The notes: a model not told the origin generated them from the letters alone. A DNA stretch of 7,674 bases from an uncultured Ruminococcus sp. (GCA_946629405.1 CAMOXW010000063.1:1-7674); one strand, 5' to 3'; positions 1 through 7,340 are shown, counted from the first letter of the stretch. Numbers and translations are program-made.

Positions 1-432
1 AAGGCTGTTCTGCGCGTTATTGCGAGCTTCTGCGGAGTTTACGGCTTCTCGTTCCTTTACAACAGCCGAAGGAAAATGGCTTGTACTGCCGGAGTTATCG
101 GCATGACTGCGAATACCCTGAGGCTTGAGCTGATAGATTTTACGAGTATTCCCGTACCGGCTGCGGCGTTCATCGGTGCGCTGACCGCAGGGCTCATGGC
201 ATCGGCGTTCAAGCGTTTCATCGGCTACCCGCGCATTACCCTGACCGTGCCCTCAATAGTTATCATGGTGCCCGGAATGTTCATGTACAAGGGTATCTAC
301 TACCTCGGAATGAACGATATTTCTACCGGTTCGCTGTGGCTGAGCAAGGCAGTCCTTATCGTCATGGCACTTCCGCTTGGCCTTGTATTCGCCCGTATCT
401 TCACCGACAAGAATTTCCGCAAGAGCACCTGA
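1..432 (+). CDS. Threonine/serine exporter family protein, ThrE_2-type membrane domain (3' part only)
   Basis: The reading frame is open from the first base to the TGA at 430-432, so the gene begins outside the window; 143 codons are visible. The product is a very hydrophobic membrane protein. About four hydrophobic segments can be seen, ending in a positively charged tail (TDKNFRKST). The segments around GVIGMTANTLRLEL, AAAFIGALTAGLMAS, the TVPSIVIMVPGMFMYKG loop and the last VLIVMALPLGLVFARIF helix fit the ThrE_2 (DUF3815) family of threonine/serine exporters. The P-G-x-x-x-Y/K-G turn after 'SIVIMVPG' is typical of that family. Family members export threonine and serine across the cytoplasmic membrane, either as one long protein or as a two-subunit pair. 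Because the 5' end is missing I cannot tell which form this is. The ATG at 76 is internal: the upstream codons already encode the first helix of the domain. It converges on the minus-strand operon. Confidence 0.85.
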   Translation, partial: KAVLRVIASFCGVYGFSFLYNSRRKMACTAGVIGMTANTLRLELIDFTSIPVPAAAFIGALTAGLMASAFKRFIGYPRITLTVPSIVIMVPGMFMYKGIYYLGMNDISTGSLWLSKAVLIVMALPLGLVFARIFTDKNFRKST

Positions 433-480
433 GCTTGTTCATTTGTTGATAAGATTATTTTATTATGGAACAACAAAAAC

Positions 481-513
481 TGCCGCTGTAATTACACAGC
501 GGCAAATTTTATT
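481..513. terminator. Bidirectional intrinsic terminator between the exporter and the helicase genes
   Basis: A perfect 9-bp stem, TGCCGCTGT (481-489) with ACAGCGGCA (496-504), closes a 6-nt loop. On the plus strand it is followed by AATTTTATT. On the minus strand it is followed by GTTTTTGTTG, the complement of 471-480. It lies 49 nt after the exporter stop and 18 nt after the helicase stop, so it can end both converging transcripts. Confidence 0.85.
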
Positions 514-521
514 CTATGGCT

Positions 522-2765
522 TCAATTGTTCAGGCGGAGGGCAGCCCATTCGGCAATGCGCTCGCGCATACCCTTGATATCGAGGATCCCGTGAGCAAAG
601 CCCTTGCGGATGAGCTCTGCTGGAAGAAATTCGTCATATTTCTCGAATACCGGCACCTCGCCGGGATAGACGAGATCCTCCGGGGGAAAGTCCTTTGCGG
701 CTTCCTCAGCGAGTACGCGGAAGAATTCCTCCGGCTGTGCCTTCATGGTGAACTGGATGAAATACGGCCGCGAGGAGTCCAATCCCTTCAGTCCGAGGCG
801 GTCGGCGCATTTGATTTTAAGCAGACGTTCGAGTGCAAGAAAGGCATAGCTCCCGAGCCACGGCAGCAAACACCAGACCGAACCTCCGAGGCATATCAGG
901 GGAGTATTGGTGAAGCCTGAGTTTTTCGCGGTATTTCGTGCCTGAGCGAGTCTTGCGGCAGCGTTTTTCATCAGGTAAGGATACCGTGTTTCCTCGGTGA
1001 GCACAAGGCGCATACGCTCGAGTATCTTTGTATTGATATCGCCGGCGCAGTCGCCGAAATACGCGGGGACCTTGCCCTTTATCATCTGGACATAGACGAG
1101 CCTGCGCTTGTGGTCGATCTCCTCGACTATCCAGACATGGCCGGCTATTGCGACTTTTTCGCCGACCGGCGGAGGCATGACAATGGTACCGAGCTCCTGT
1201 GATTCCCAGCGGACGGTGTACTCCTCGTTTTCCTGGAAAACGGCGTAGAATTTGAAGCTGTTGACGATCCGTTCGCCCGCAAGTCCGACTATCAGCCCGC
1301 CTTCCTCGGTGCGCTGGATATGTTCAGTTTCGAGGAGACGCCGCAGGAGAACGCGGTAGTCGTCCTTAGTTATGCGGTGGAACATTTTCATTGTAAGCAC
1401 GCTTCTTGCGAGCTCAGGAGGTGTCATTTCGCCCGACGCGGCAAGAGTGCTCATGGTCTGATGATAGAGCAGGGAAAACGGCAGTCTGTCGAGCTTCGGA
1501 GGCTCGACCCAGCGTTCCTCCCGGTAGACCTGTATGAGGGCAATGCCCTGCAAAAGCTTCCACGGGATAGTCTCCGGCAGCAGCGAGCGAGGTTCGGGGA
1601 GCTCCTCGCGTATCACGAACCACATTTCCGGCGGAAGACCGCGTCTGCCTGTTCGTCCCATTCTTTGCAGGAAAGACGAAACAGTGAATGGAGCGTCGAT
1701 CTGGAAGGCGCGTTCGAGCCTGCCGATGTCGATACCGAGTTCGAGTGTCGCGGTGGTGCAGGTAGTCATGAAGATATCGTCGTCCTTCATTGCAGCCTCG
1801 GCAGTCTCGCGGTAGGCTGAGGAAAGATTTCCGTGGTGGATAAGGAAACGGTCGGGCTCGTTATTTGCCTCGCAGTAGGAGCGCAGAGTAGTTGTGACAG
1901 CCTCGCATTCCTCGCGCGAATTAACGAAAACAAGGCATTTTTTGCCTCTTGTATGCTCAAAGATATAGCCCATTCCGGCGTCGGCGTGCGGAGGAGCGGT
2001 GTCGGTCGCACTATCGAGTACGGGGAGAGCTTCGGGAACGCTTTTGTCCTCGGGGACGTCCTGCTGACTGATGTAGAAGTGCTCCATAGACAGCCGCCAC
2101 TTCACGCCTTTTACCTCTGTTCTGGGAGTAACGGTGCCGCGTTTTGTGCCGGCGGAAAGGAAATCTCCAGCTGCACGGAGGTCGCCTAAGGTTGCAGAAA
2201 GTCCTATTCTTCGCGGATCACAGCCTGCGAGCCTTGTAAGTCTTTCGATAAGGCAAAGTGTCTGACCTCCCCGGTCGCCGCGCATGAGCGAATGCAGCTC
2301 GTCGATGACGATAAAGCGCAGATCGCCGAAAAGCTTTGGTATAAGCGCGTGTTTTCGCAGGAGCATCGCCTCGAGTGATTCCGGAGTGATCTGGAGAATG
2401 CCCGAGGGATGTTTCAGCATCCTGCTTTTGTGGGACTGTGCGACATCGCCGTGCCAGTGCCAGACGGGGATGCCGGCTTCCTCGCAGAGGGTGTTGAGGC
2501 GTGAAAACTGGTCGTTTATCAGCGCTTTCAGCGGACCGATGTACAGTGCTCCGACAGAGCGGGGCATATCCTCCGAAAACAGGGTAAGTATCGGGAAAAA
2601 AGCAGCCTCAGTCTTACCTGAGGCAGTTGAAGCCGAGAGCAGAACGTTCTGGTCGGTATTGAATATCGCGTCAGCGGCGGCAGCCTGTATTGCGCGGAGG
2701 TCGTCCCAGCCGCTGCGGTAGATGAAGTCTTGTATGAAGGGAGCGTATCTGCTGAAAATGTCCAT
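522..2765 (-). CDS. Lhr-like superfamily II DEAD/DEAH helicase (Shango SngC / BrxHI-like)
   Basis: A 747-residue helicase, predicted to unwind or translocate on nucleic acid using ATP. All SF2 motifs are visible: a Q-motif-like region (W20-Q27), motif I ASTASGKTEA (about 45-54), Ia GPLKALINDQ (78-87), Ib TPES (127-130), motif II DELH (155-158), III SATLG (190-194), IV LVFVNSREE (278-286), V TTATLELGIDIG (337-348) and VI QRMGRTGRRG (367-376). After motif VI, residues about 425-460 look like the winged-helix part of Lhr-type helicases. The remainder (about 500-747) is a less conserved C-terminal region. It is about half the length of full-size Lhr, so this is the short, defence-associated type. 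The start is the ATG at 2765, with AAAGGA (2772-2777) 6 nt upstream. It is the last gene of the operon, 15 nt after the ArsC-like gene. In context it matches the helicase of Shango (TerB, ATPase, helicase) and is similar to BrxHI of type 2 BREX. The helicase call is certain; the system assignment is inference. Confidence 0.93.
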   Translation of the reverse strand: MDIFSRYAPFIQDFIYRSGWDDLRAIQAAAADAIFNTDQNVLLSASTASGKTEAAFFPILTLFSEDMPRSVGALYIGPLKALINDQFSRLNTLCEEAGIPVWHWHGDVAQSHKSRMLKHPSGILQITPESLEAMLLRKHALIPKLFGDLRFIVIDELHSLMRGDRGGQTLCLIERLTRLAGCDPRRIGLSATLGDLRAAGDFLSAGTKRGTVTPRTEVKGVKWRLSMEHFYISQQDVPEDKSVPEALPVLDSATDTAPPHADAGMGYIFEHTRGKKCLVFVNSREECEAVTTTLRSYCEANNEPDRFLIHHGNLSSAYRETAEAAMKDDDIFMTTCTTATLELGIDIGRLERAFQIDAPFTVSSFLQRMGRTGRRGLPPEMWFVIREELPEPRSLLPETIPWKLLQGIALIQVYREERWVEPPKLDRLPFSLLYHQTMSTLAASGEMTPPELARSVLTMKMFHRITKDDYRVLLRRLLETEHIQRTEEGGLIVGLAGERIVNSFKFYAVFQENEEYTVRWESQELGTIVMPPPVGEKVAIAGHVWIVEEIDHKRRLVYVQMIKGKVPAYFGDCAGDINTKILERMRLVLTEETRYPYLMKNAAARLAQARNTAKNSGFTNTPLICLGGSVWCLLPWLGSYAFLALERLLKIKCADRLGLKGLDSSRPYFIQFTMKAQPEEFFRVLAEEAAKDFPPEDLVYPGEVPVFEKYDEFLPAELIRKGFAHGILDIKGMRERIAEWAALRLNN

Positions 2766-2780
2766 AATACGTCCTTTCAG

Positions 2781-3131
2781 CTATTTCAGCAGCTCAGCCC
2801 ACTGAGCCTCCTTAAAGCCTGCGAGAACGGTGCTGCCGCTGATGAGAAGGGGGCGCTTAACGAGCATACCGTCGGTTGCAAGGAGGCTTATCATCTCGCC
2901 GTCGGACATATCGGGGAGCTTGTCCTTGAGCTGCATGGAGCGGTATAGCATACCGCTTGTGTTAAAGAGCTTTCTGGGCGGGAGGCCGCTCATTTTTGCC
3001 CATTCTGCGAGCTCCTCCGCAGTCGGGTTATCAGTTTTTATATCGCGCAGCTCATAGCTCAGACCGTTGGCGTCGAGCCATTTTTTTGCTTTCTGGCAGG
3101 TGGAGCATTTGGGGTAGCATATGAAAAGCAT
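2781..3131 (-). CDS. ArsC/Spx-family thioredoxin-fold protein with CxxC motif
   Basis: A 116-residue cytosolic protein of the arsenate reductase (ArsC)/Spx/YusI superfamily. The N-terminus MLFICYPKCSTC has the beta-strand followed by a CxxC active site (C9 and C12). It is followed by the family's 'A-KKWLDANG' helix, the FNTSGMLYR segment (about 56-64) and the late LVKRPLLI segment (about 90-97), whose arginine corresponds to the conserved substrate-binding arginine of ArsC. The CxxC fits a disulfide-exchange role better than classical arsenate reduction. No ars genes are nearby, and a role in arsenic resistance is not supported. A 126-residue version starting at 3161 is possible, but AGGAGG at 3138-3143 sits 6 nt before the ATG at 3131 and decides the start. 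The gene is packed 10 nt after the ATPase stop and 15 nt before the helicase, so it is translated from the same message. Its role in the operon is unknown; it may sense or adjust redox state, or interact with RNA polymerase as Spx does. Confidence 0.88.
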   Translation of the reverse strand: MLFICYPKCSTCQKAKKWLDANGLSYELRDIKTDNPTAEELAEWAKMSGLPPRKLFNTSGMLYRSMQLKDKLPDMSDGEMISLLATDGMLVKRPLLISGSTVLAGFKEAQWAELLK

Positions 3132-3137
3132 GGTATT

Positions 3138-3143
3138 CCTCCT
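3138..3143 (-). promoter_or_regulatory. Start-deciding ribosome binding site of the ArsC-like gene
   Basis: AGGAGG on the minus strand, 6 nt before the ATG at 3131. Its first bases are part of the ATPase stop codon TAG (3142-3144), which suggests translational coupling. It rules against the more upstream in-frame start at 3161, which lies inside the ATPase gene. Confidence 0.85.
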
Positions 3144-4452
3144 ATATTTCAAATTCTGCAAATTCTTCGTCCTGAGGCGAATTATCCGCAGCAGCCGGTG
3201 GGGTGCTGACGGTGCCGATTATTTCCGGCACTGGCATAGCGGGGTTCTGGAAGGCAATGTCCAGAACGGTAATGAAATCGCGAATAACCTCGCGGGGAGT
3301 TATGTGGCTGTCGGCGCCTATCCTGCCGAATTCAGTCTGGATGAAGGCGACCTCCTCCGCCTGAGTGATGCGCTGGGGATAGCCGTAGAGCTGGGCGTGG
3401 ATATCGGCGAGCTTCTCTGTGAGGACGAGCATTTCCTCATAGGTCAGCGGAACAAGGCGGATCATCGGGGACATCATATCGGTAAGTCCGCCGGAGGTGA
3501 ACCGGCTGTCCGCGAGTCTTGAACGGAGCGCCTCATAGCTGAAAACGCCGCGGCGTCCGTCCTCGATGCACTGAGGAGTGCCGCCCATGATAATGCCGAG
3601 ATAGCGGGCTTTTCCCTGCAAAGTATCGTTGTACATCGTGAGTATTTTTTCGTAGTTATACTGGCGGGTGATGCTGTTGGGTATCTTATAGATATTGACG
3701 AGTTCGTCGATGAGGACGAGCATACCGCTGTAGCCTGCGCGTCTGAGGAACATGGCAAAGAGCTTGATATATTCGTACCAGTCGTCGTCGGTGATGATGA
3801 TATTCACTCCGAGGTCAGCCTTAGCCTCAGTTTTTGTGGAATACTCACCCCTGAACCACTTGACAGCCTTTGCCTTCAGGGCATCATCGCCGGACACGCT
3901 TGCCCGGTAGTACATCACAAGGAGATTTGCGAAGTCGAAGCCGTGTACCATTTCGCTGAGTGAGCTTACGACCTCATATATCCGGCTCTCGACGGCTTTG
4001 CTGAACTCCGGTGACTGCGGGGAGAGCGTTCCTTCCGCGGCGACCTCTGACTGTATGCCGCTTATCCACCTGTCGAGGACGAGGGTGAGCGCACCGCCGT
4101 CCGGCCGGGTCTTGGTGGACATATTGGAGATGAGCTCCTTGTAGGTCGCAAGTCCCTGTCCCTTGTTTCCGTGGAGGCGTCGCTCCGGGGAGAGGTCGGC
4201 ATCGACCACGACGAAGTTTCTGTCCATAACGTGGCTGCGTATGGTTTGCAGCAGGAAGCTTTTTCCGCTGCCGTATTTTCCGACGATGAAGCGGAAAGAA
4301 GCTCCGCCGTCAGCGATGATCTCAACGTCCCTGAGAAGGGCGTCTATCTCCTTTTCGCGTCCGACGGTCACATAAGCAAGCCCCGTCCGCGGAACGACAC
4401 CGCCCTTGAGGGAATTGATGACCGCAGAGGCTATCCTTTTGGGAATATTCAT
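3142..4452 (-). CDS. BREX-type (BrxC/BrxD-like, DUF2791) P-loop ATPase; Shango SngB-like
   Basis: A 436-residue cytosolic ATPase. Walker A is GKYGSGKS (58-65), preceded by the FRFIVGKYGSGKS strand. Walker B is LVLIDE (245-250), on a hydrophobic strand. The segment GIIMGGTP (286-293) is placed like a sensor 1 strand, and PREVIRDF (386-393) like a sensor 2/lid helix. The opening (IASAVINSLKGGVVPRTG) and the 'VGREKEI' strand before Walker A are typical of the BREX ATP-binding family (pfam10923 type) that includes BrxD. The tail (about 415-436) is acidic and probably disordered. A GTG at 4461, touching the TerB stop, would add three residues. I prefer the ATG at 4452 because AGGTGA (4458-4463) is 5 nt upstream of it. 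The gene lies 9 nt after the TerB gene. Known relatives act with helicases in phage defence. An ATP-driven loader or remodeller working with the Lhr-like helicase is the likely role, by inference. Confidence 0.9.
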   Translation of the reverse strand: MNIPKRIASAVINSLKGGVVPRTGLAYVTVGREKEIDALLRDVEIIADGGASFRFIVGKYGSGKSFLLQTIRSHVMDRNFVVVDADLSPERRLHGNKGQGLATYKELISNMSTKTRPDGGALTLVLDRWISGIQSEVAAEGTLSPQSPEFSKAVESRIYEVVSSLSEMVHGFDFANLLVMYYRASVSGDDALKAKAVKWFRGEYSTKTEAKADLGVNIIITDDDWYEYIKLFAMFLRRAGYSGMLVLIDELVNIYKIPNSITRQYNYEKILTMYNDTLQGKARYLGIIMGGTPQCIEDGRRGVFSYEALRSRLADSRFTSGGLTDMMSPMIRLVPLTYEEMLVLTEKLADIHAQLYGYPQRITQAEEVAFIQTEFGRIGADSHITPREVIRDFITVLDIAFQNPAMPVPEIIGTVSTPPAAADNSPQDEEFAEFEI

Positions 4453-4457
4453 GTTTT

Positions 4458-4463
4458 TCACCT
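4458..4463 (-). promoter_or_regulatory. Ribosome binding site of the ATPase gene overlapping the TerB stop codon
   Basis: AGGTGA on the minus strand, 5 nt before the ATG at 4452. Its AG comes from the TAG stop (4462-4464) of the TerB gene. The same bases contain the competing GTG start at 4461, which has only a weaker GGAAG upstream. Confidence 0.65.
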
Positions 4464-5928
4464 ATTCTTCCGGGTATTTTTCTTTGAGCTCCGCAGCGTA
4501 GTCCTCGATTATCGCAGGTATTTCTCCGTCGAACTCAATGACTGTGTCGCCGAAGATATCAAAGAGCTTTTCATTCACTGTGTCGGCGATCATCGAGGGG
4601 AGAATCCCGCAGCCTGCGGCAGTTCCGCGCCAGTTGCCGCGATAGAGAAGACTTTTCAGGAACGCCTCCTCATGAGCGCTGAGCAGGCATTCCTGTGCAG
4701 GTGAGGAGTTCTGCACGGGCATTGCAGGGGGAAGGTCATCTGTTTCCTCATCGACTATGAGCTTTTCGCGCGTGAGCTCGGAGGCAGAGCGTATCGCATC
4801 GAGTGCTGAGAGGTCAATGTGTATCTCGCGCACCTGAGCGGCTTTTTCCTCAGAAACAAGGCTGTCTATCGCGTTTTTCGCCAGCTTTGCCGAAGAAGCT
4901 GAGATCTCACCGGGAGCGAGCTTGTGGAGCTTGCCGGTTTTTTCGCGCAGCAGGCTGTCAACAGTCCGGACGATCTCGCCGAGGGGCTTGTTCCTGCCGC
5001 GGTTGCCGTACAGCTTACAGCAGGACCATTCGCCGCCGTGACATTCAAGGATGTGCAGAGGGTCGGCCATATAGACAAGATCGCGGCGGGGCGAGGTATC
5101 GAAGAATACTGCCGATTCAAAGATCCGGTGGCGTATCTTGATCATTTTTCCGAAAAGCCTGTCCGCGAGAGTTTTCTTCCGGTGCTTTGCGAAATAGTCC
5201 GAAAGCGCGCAGTATGTACGGTAAACGGCTTTCCGGAAAAGCTCCGGCTCAGCCTGATACATCTGGGAGGACTCCGCCTGGTAAGCCGAAAGCCTTAAAA
5301 CAGCCGTGCAAAGCTCATCCTCCGGGGCTTTATCCCAGTTCATCAGCGTGAGGACTGCTTTGTCAAAGAGCATATCCGGCAGATCTGCGAGCAATTCCTG
5401 CGGGAGCTGATGATAGGCAGCGAGGTCGGTGAGCCATTTGCGGACGTGTTTCTGAAGCTCTGCATTTTCTGTGCAATTGTCCGCGAGGGCTTTCAGTGAC
5501 ATGAACGCAGCCTCGGGGGAAGGCGTTCCGATAAGGTTGATAAGCTCATAGGCGTACATCAGTGCAAAAGCCTGCGGAGCCTCAGGATATTCGCCTGACC
5601 TTACCCTTGTGCGCCACGAAAAATAGCCGCGGAGCTGTTCCGTACCGAGGTCGCGGTAAGTTGGGTAATAAGCCGTAAATTCCTCACCGAACGGCTGATC
5701 GTCGGTATAATCTGCCATAAAGATGCCCTGCTGCCGGAAAAGCCATGCAGAGGTTTTCCAGTAAGCCTCCGGAGTATAGGCGAGGGCTTTCATATCCCTG
5801 ATCCGTTCGGGGACGTCCTCGCGCCGGTCGGTGCTGCGCCGGAGACCGAGCGGGATGTCGCGGTAGACCTTTGGCTCAGGGATGCCGGCTGTGGGAAATA
5901 TATCAAAATCGTCAAAGCTGTCGGTCAA
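4462..5928 (-). CDS. TerB-N/TerB-C domain protein (Shango SngA-like)
   Basis: A 488-residue soluble protein; no signal peptide or membrane segment is seen. Residues about 52-240 fit the TerB-N domain, marked by the signature LRGYFSWRTRVRSGEY (99-114) and the helix QAFALMYAYELINLIG. The C-terminus (about 415-482) fits TerB-C: HEEAFLKSLLYRGNW, then NEKLFDIFGDTVIEFDGEIP and IIEDYAAELKEKYPEE. Between them (about 240-400) is a helical, charged region with a Cys/His cluster, ECHGGEWSCC (295-304). I do not see a clear classical acidic TerB domain in the middle. Ter-linked proteins of this kind are associated with ATPases and helicases in stress-response and antiphage loci, and exactly that pair follows here. 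The start is unusual. A TTG at 5958 overlaps the end of the GH25 gene by 8 nt and lacks a good ribosome site. The TTG at 5928 has GGGAGG 8 nt upstream and is preferred. No ATG occurs before codon 46. Its molecular role is unknown; a scaffold or sensor is inferred. Confidence 0.88.
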   Translation of the reverse strand: MTDSFDDFDIFPTAGIPEPKVYRDIPLGLRRSTDRREDVPERIRDMKALAYTPEAYWKTSAWLFRQQGIFMADYTDDQPFGEEFTAYYPTYRDLGTEQLRGYFSWRTRVRSGEYPEAPQAFALMYAYELINLIGTPSPEAAFMSLKALADNCTENAELQKHVRKWLTDLAAYHQLPQELLADLPDMLFDKAVLTLMNWDKAPEDELCTAVLRLSAYQAESSQMYQAEPELFRKAVYRTYCALSDYFAKHRKKTLADRLFGKMIKIRHRIFESAVFFDTSPRRDLVYMADPLHILECHGGEWSCCKLYGNRGRNKPLGEIVRTVDSLLREKTGKLHKLAPGEISASSAKLAKNAIDSLVSEEKAAQVREIHIDLSALDAIRSASELTREKLIVDEETDDLPPAMPVQNSSPAQECLLSAHEEAFLKSLLYRGNWRGTAAGCGILPSMIADTVNEKLFDIFGDTVIEFDGEIPAIIEDYAAELKEKYPEE

Positions 5929-5936
5929 TTTTTCCG

Positions 5937-5942
5937 CCTCCC
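5937..5942 (-). promoter_or_regulatory. Start-deciding ribosome binding site of the TerB gene
   Basis: GGGAGG on the minus strand, 8 nt before the TTG at 5928. It lies in the 22-nt gap after the GH25 stop codon (TAA, 5951-5953). The alternative TTG at 5958 has only a weak AGAAG in front, so the shorter 488-residue form is favoured. Confidence 0.65.
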
Positions 5943-5950
5943 GCGCAGGA

Positions 5951-7267
5951 TTATTCAAGTGGCAGGCTTCTGTACAGGACGTTCATGTCAACGTCGCCGC
6001 AGATGCCGGGTATCTGTCCGGTGCAGCTTCCTTGCCAGATAGCGTAATCACCGGTATAATCGGTCTCATCGCAGTAGTGTGCGAGCCAGACCGGGTGAAT
6101 GCTCTTGGCTTCCTCTGTCCACACGCTGTTGAGAAAATTCTTGCTGCTGTAGAGCATGGGGGAGAGGCCGCATTTTTCGAGCTCATCCGCGAAGGCGAAG
6201 TACAGCTCGTTGAGCTGGTGGAGGCTGATGCCGAACTCCTGGAAGGTCCCGAAGTCCTCCCAGTCAAAGGCGACCGGCAGTGCGAGCTTGGTATCGCCGA
6301 CGAGACCGGCTATCCAGCGGGCGTGTTCGCGGACGGCTTCCTCGGTGCTGTCGCCGGAGTAGAAGTAGAGCCCGACGTTCAGTCCGACTTCGTTGGCTTT
6401 GCGGAAATTCGCCTCAAACTGCTTGTCGGTGACGCGGTTGCTGTAGCAGTAGCCGGTTCTCATAATGACAAACGAGCAGCCGGCGTTTTTCACGGCATTG
6501 AAGTCGATATCGCCCTGCCACTCGGAAACGTCGATACCGAAGGAGCGGCCCTCGCCGGCGTACCTTGCCATAAAGCTTTCAAACGGCTGCTTTTCGCCGT
6601 TATATGGCTGCTGCTGAGGGGGATAGTCCAAGACGTTCACGGTAACGTCAAAGCTGGCAGAGTTGCCGGAGCTGTCGGTGACGGTCGCGGTGAGCGGGTA
6701 GCTGCCGCTGGTATTCGGGTCGATATTTCCGGTATATGTCAGTACGGGAGCGCTGTCGTAATTATCGGCATAACCGACGTAGTCGCTGAGGTCGAAGGCG
6801 TTTCCGCGCAGGTGATTGGCGTTCCAGCCGCTGTTGAGGATAAGCGGAGCGGTCTTGTCAACGACGCTGAATGTGATTTTTTTTTCAGAGGGAACGCCGT
6901 CTACGGTGCATTTCACAGTGACCTCATGCGAGCCGGTGGAGGAGGTGTCAATAAGCTCGTCGGGCTGGGAAAGAACTCCGTTTGTTGAGGTAACGAATTC
7001 AGAGAGGCTGACCTTGTCGAAAACTTCCACCTCACTCAGGCAGGTCATGACGAGCTCCTCATGTGGCGCGGGAGCAGTTGAAGAAGGCGGAAGGTCAGTC
7101 TGCACGGAAGTTGTTGCAGCCGCGGAAGAAGTAGTATCAGGAACGGAAGATACCACAGATGAGGTCTTTTCAGGCGTATCGGAGGATGTATTGCTGTCCC
7201 TGACTTTACCGCAGCCTGATGATAAAGCGAGCAAAGCGGCAGCGGAAAGCAGAAAAGTTTTGTTCAT
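5951..7267 (-). CDS. GH25 muramidase (lysozyme-like) lipoprotein with Ig-like modules
   Basis: A 438-residue exported protein that should hydrolyse the MurNAc-GlcNAc bonds of peptidoglycan. The first 19 residues are a lipoprotein signal peptide: MNKT, a hydrophobic core, then the lipobox-like LSSGC with C19 as lipid anchor. A Ser/Thr/Pro-rich linker follows (about 22-68). Two beta-rich Ig/DUF5011-like modules come next (about 72-136 and 137-214; the second has the DKTAP start and the TVTDSSGNSASF end). The GH25 domain spans about 240-438. It has the FGIDVSEWQG start (D246), the catalytic AFDWED strand (D335, E337), the SPMLYSS strand and the closing IWQGSC...GDVDMN segment (D425, D427). The ATG at 7267 has AAAGGA (7275-7280) 7 nt upstream. 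It is the first gene of the operon, and its 3' end meets the TerB gene. It would act at the outer membrane face or in the wall, unlike its cytosolic neighbours, which makes its place in the operon odd. Confidence 0.93.
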   Translation of the reverse strand: MNKTFLLSAAALLALSSGCGKVRDSNTSSDTPEKTSSVVSSVPDTTSSAAATTSVQTDLPPSSTAPAPHEELVMTCLSEVEVFDKVSLSEFVTSTNGVLSQPDELIDTSSTGSHEVTVKCTVDGVPSEKKITFSVVDKTAPLILNSGWNANHLRGNAFDLSDYVGYADNYDSAPVLTYTGNIDPNTSGSYPLTATVTDSSGNSASFDVTVNVLDYPPQQQPYNGEKQPFESFMARYAGEGRSFGIDVSEWQGDIDFNAVKNAGCSFVIMRTGYCYSNRVTDKQFEANFRKANEVGLNVGLYFYSGDSTEEAVREHARWIAGLVGDTKLALPVAFDWEDFGTFQEFGISLHQLNELYFAFADELEKCGLSPMLYSSKNFLNSVWTEEAKSIHPVWLAHYCDETDYTGDYAIWQGSCTGQIPGICGDVDMNVLYRSLPLE

Positions 7268-7291
7268 ATAATTGTCCTTTCATTCGTTATG

Positions 7292-7321
7292 ATTATATTT
7301 ATGTCTGCTCAACAATTTAAA
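7292..7321 (-). promoter_or_regulatory. Possible proximal promoter of the operon (alternative)
   Basis: On the minus strand, TTTAAA (7316-7321), an 18-nt spacer and TATAAT (7292-7297) would start transcription near 7285, leaving a leader of about 18 nt that still contains the ribosome site. The -35 box matches only 4 of 6 positions and the region is AT-rich, so this may be chance. Confidence 0.35.
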
Positions 7322-7340
7322 AATGTCTTTAATTAATGTG

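Noticed and set aside
516..920. Plus-strand reading frame opposite the helicase 3' end
   Set aside because: It is a shadow of the helicase frame, starts within the intergenic terminator region without a ribosome site, and shows no domain.
2781..3131. Arsenic-resistance operon
   Set aside because: Only the ArsC-fold protein is present. There is no ArsR, ArsB or Acr3, and its CxxC motif fits the Spx/YusI branch.
3142..5928. Complete BREX system
   Set aside because: No PglX methylase, PglZ phosphatase or PglW kinase is in the window. Only the BrxD-like and BrxHI-like components are represented.
5882..6988. Long plus-strand reading frame of 368 codons
   Set aside because: It runs antisense to the GH25 and TerB genes, both of which have clear domains. 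Its translation is a Val/Ala/Gly-rich sequence with no recognisable motif and no good ribosome site.
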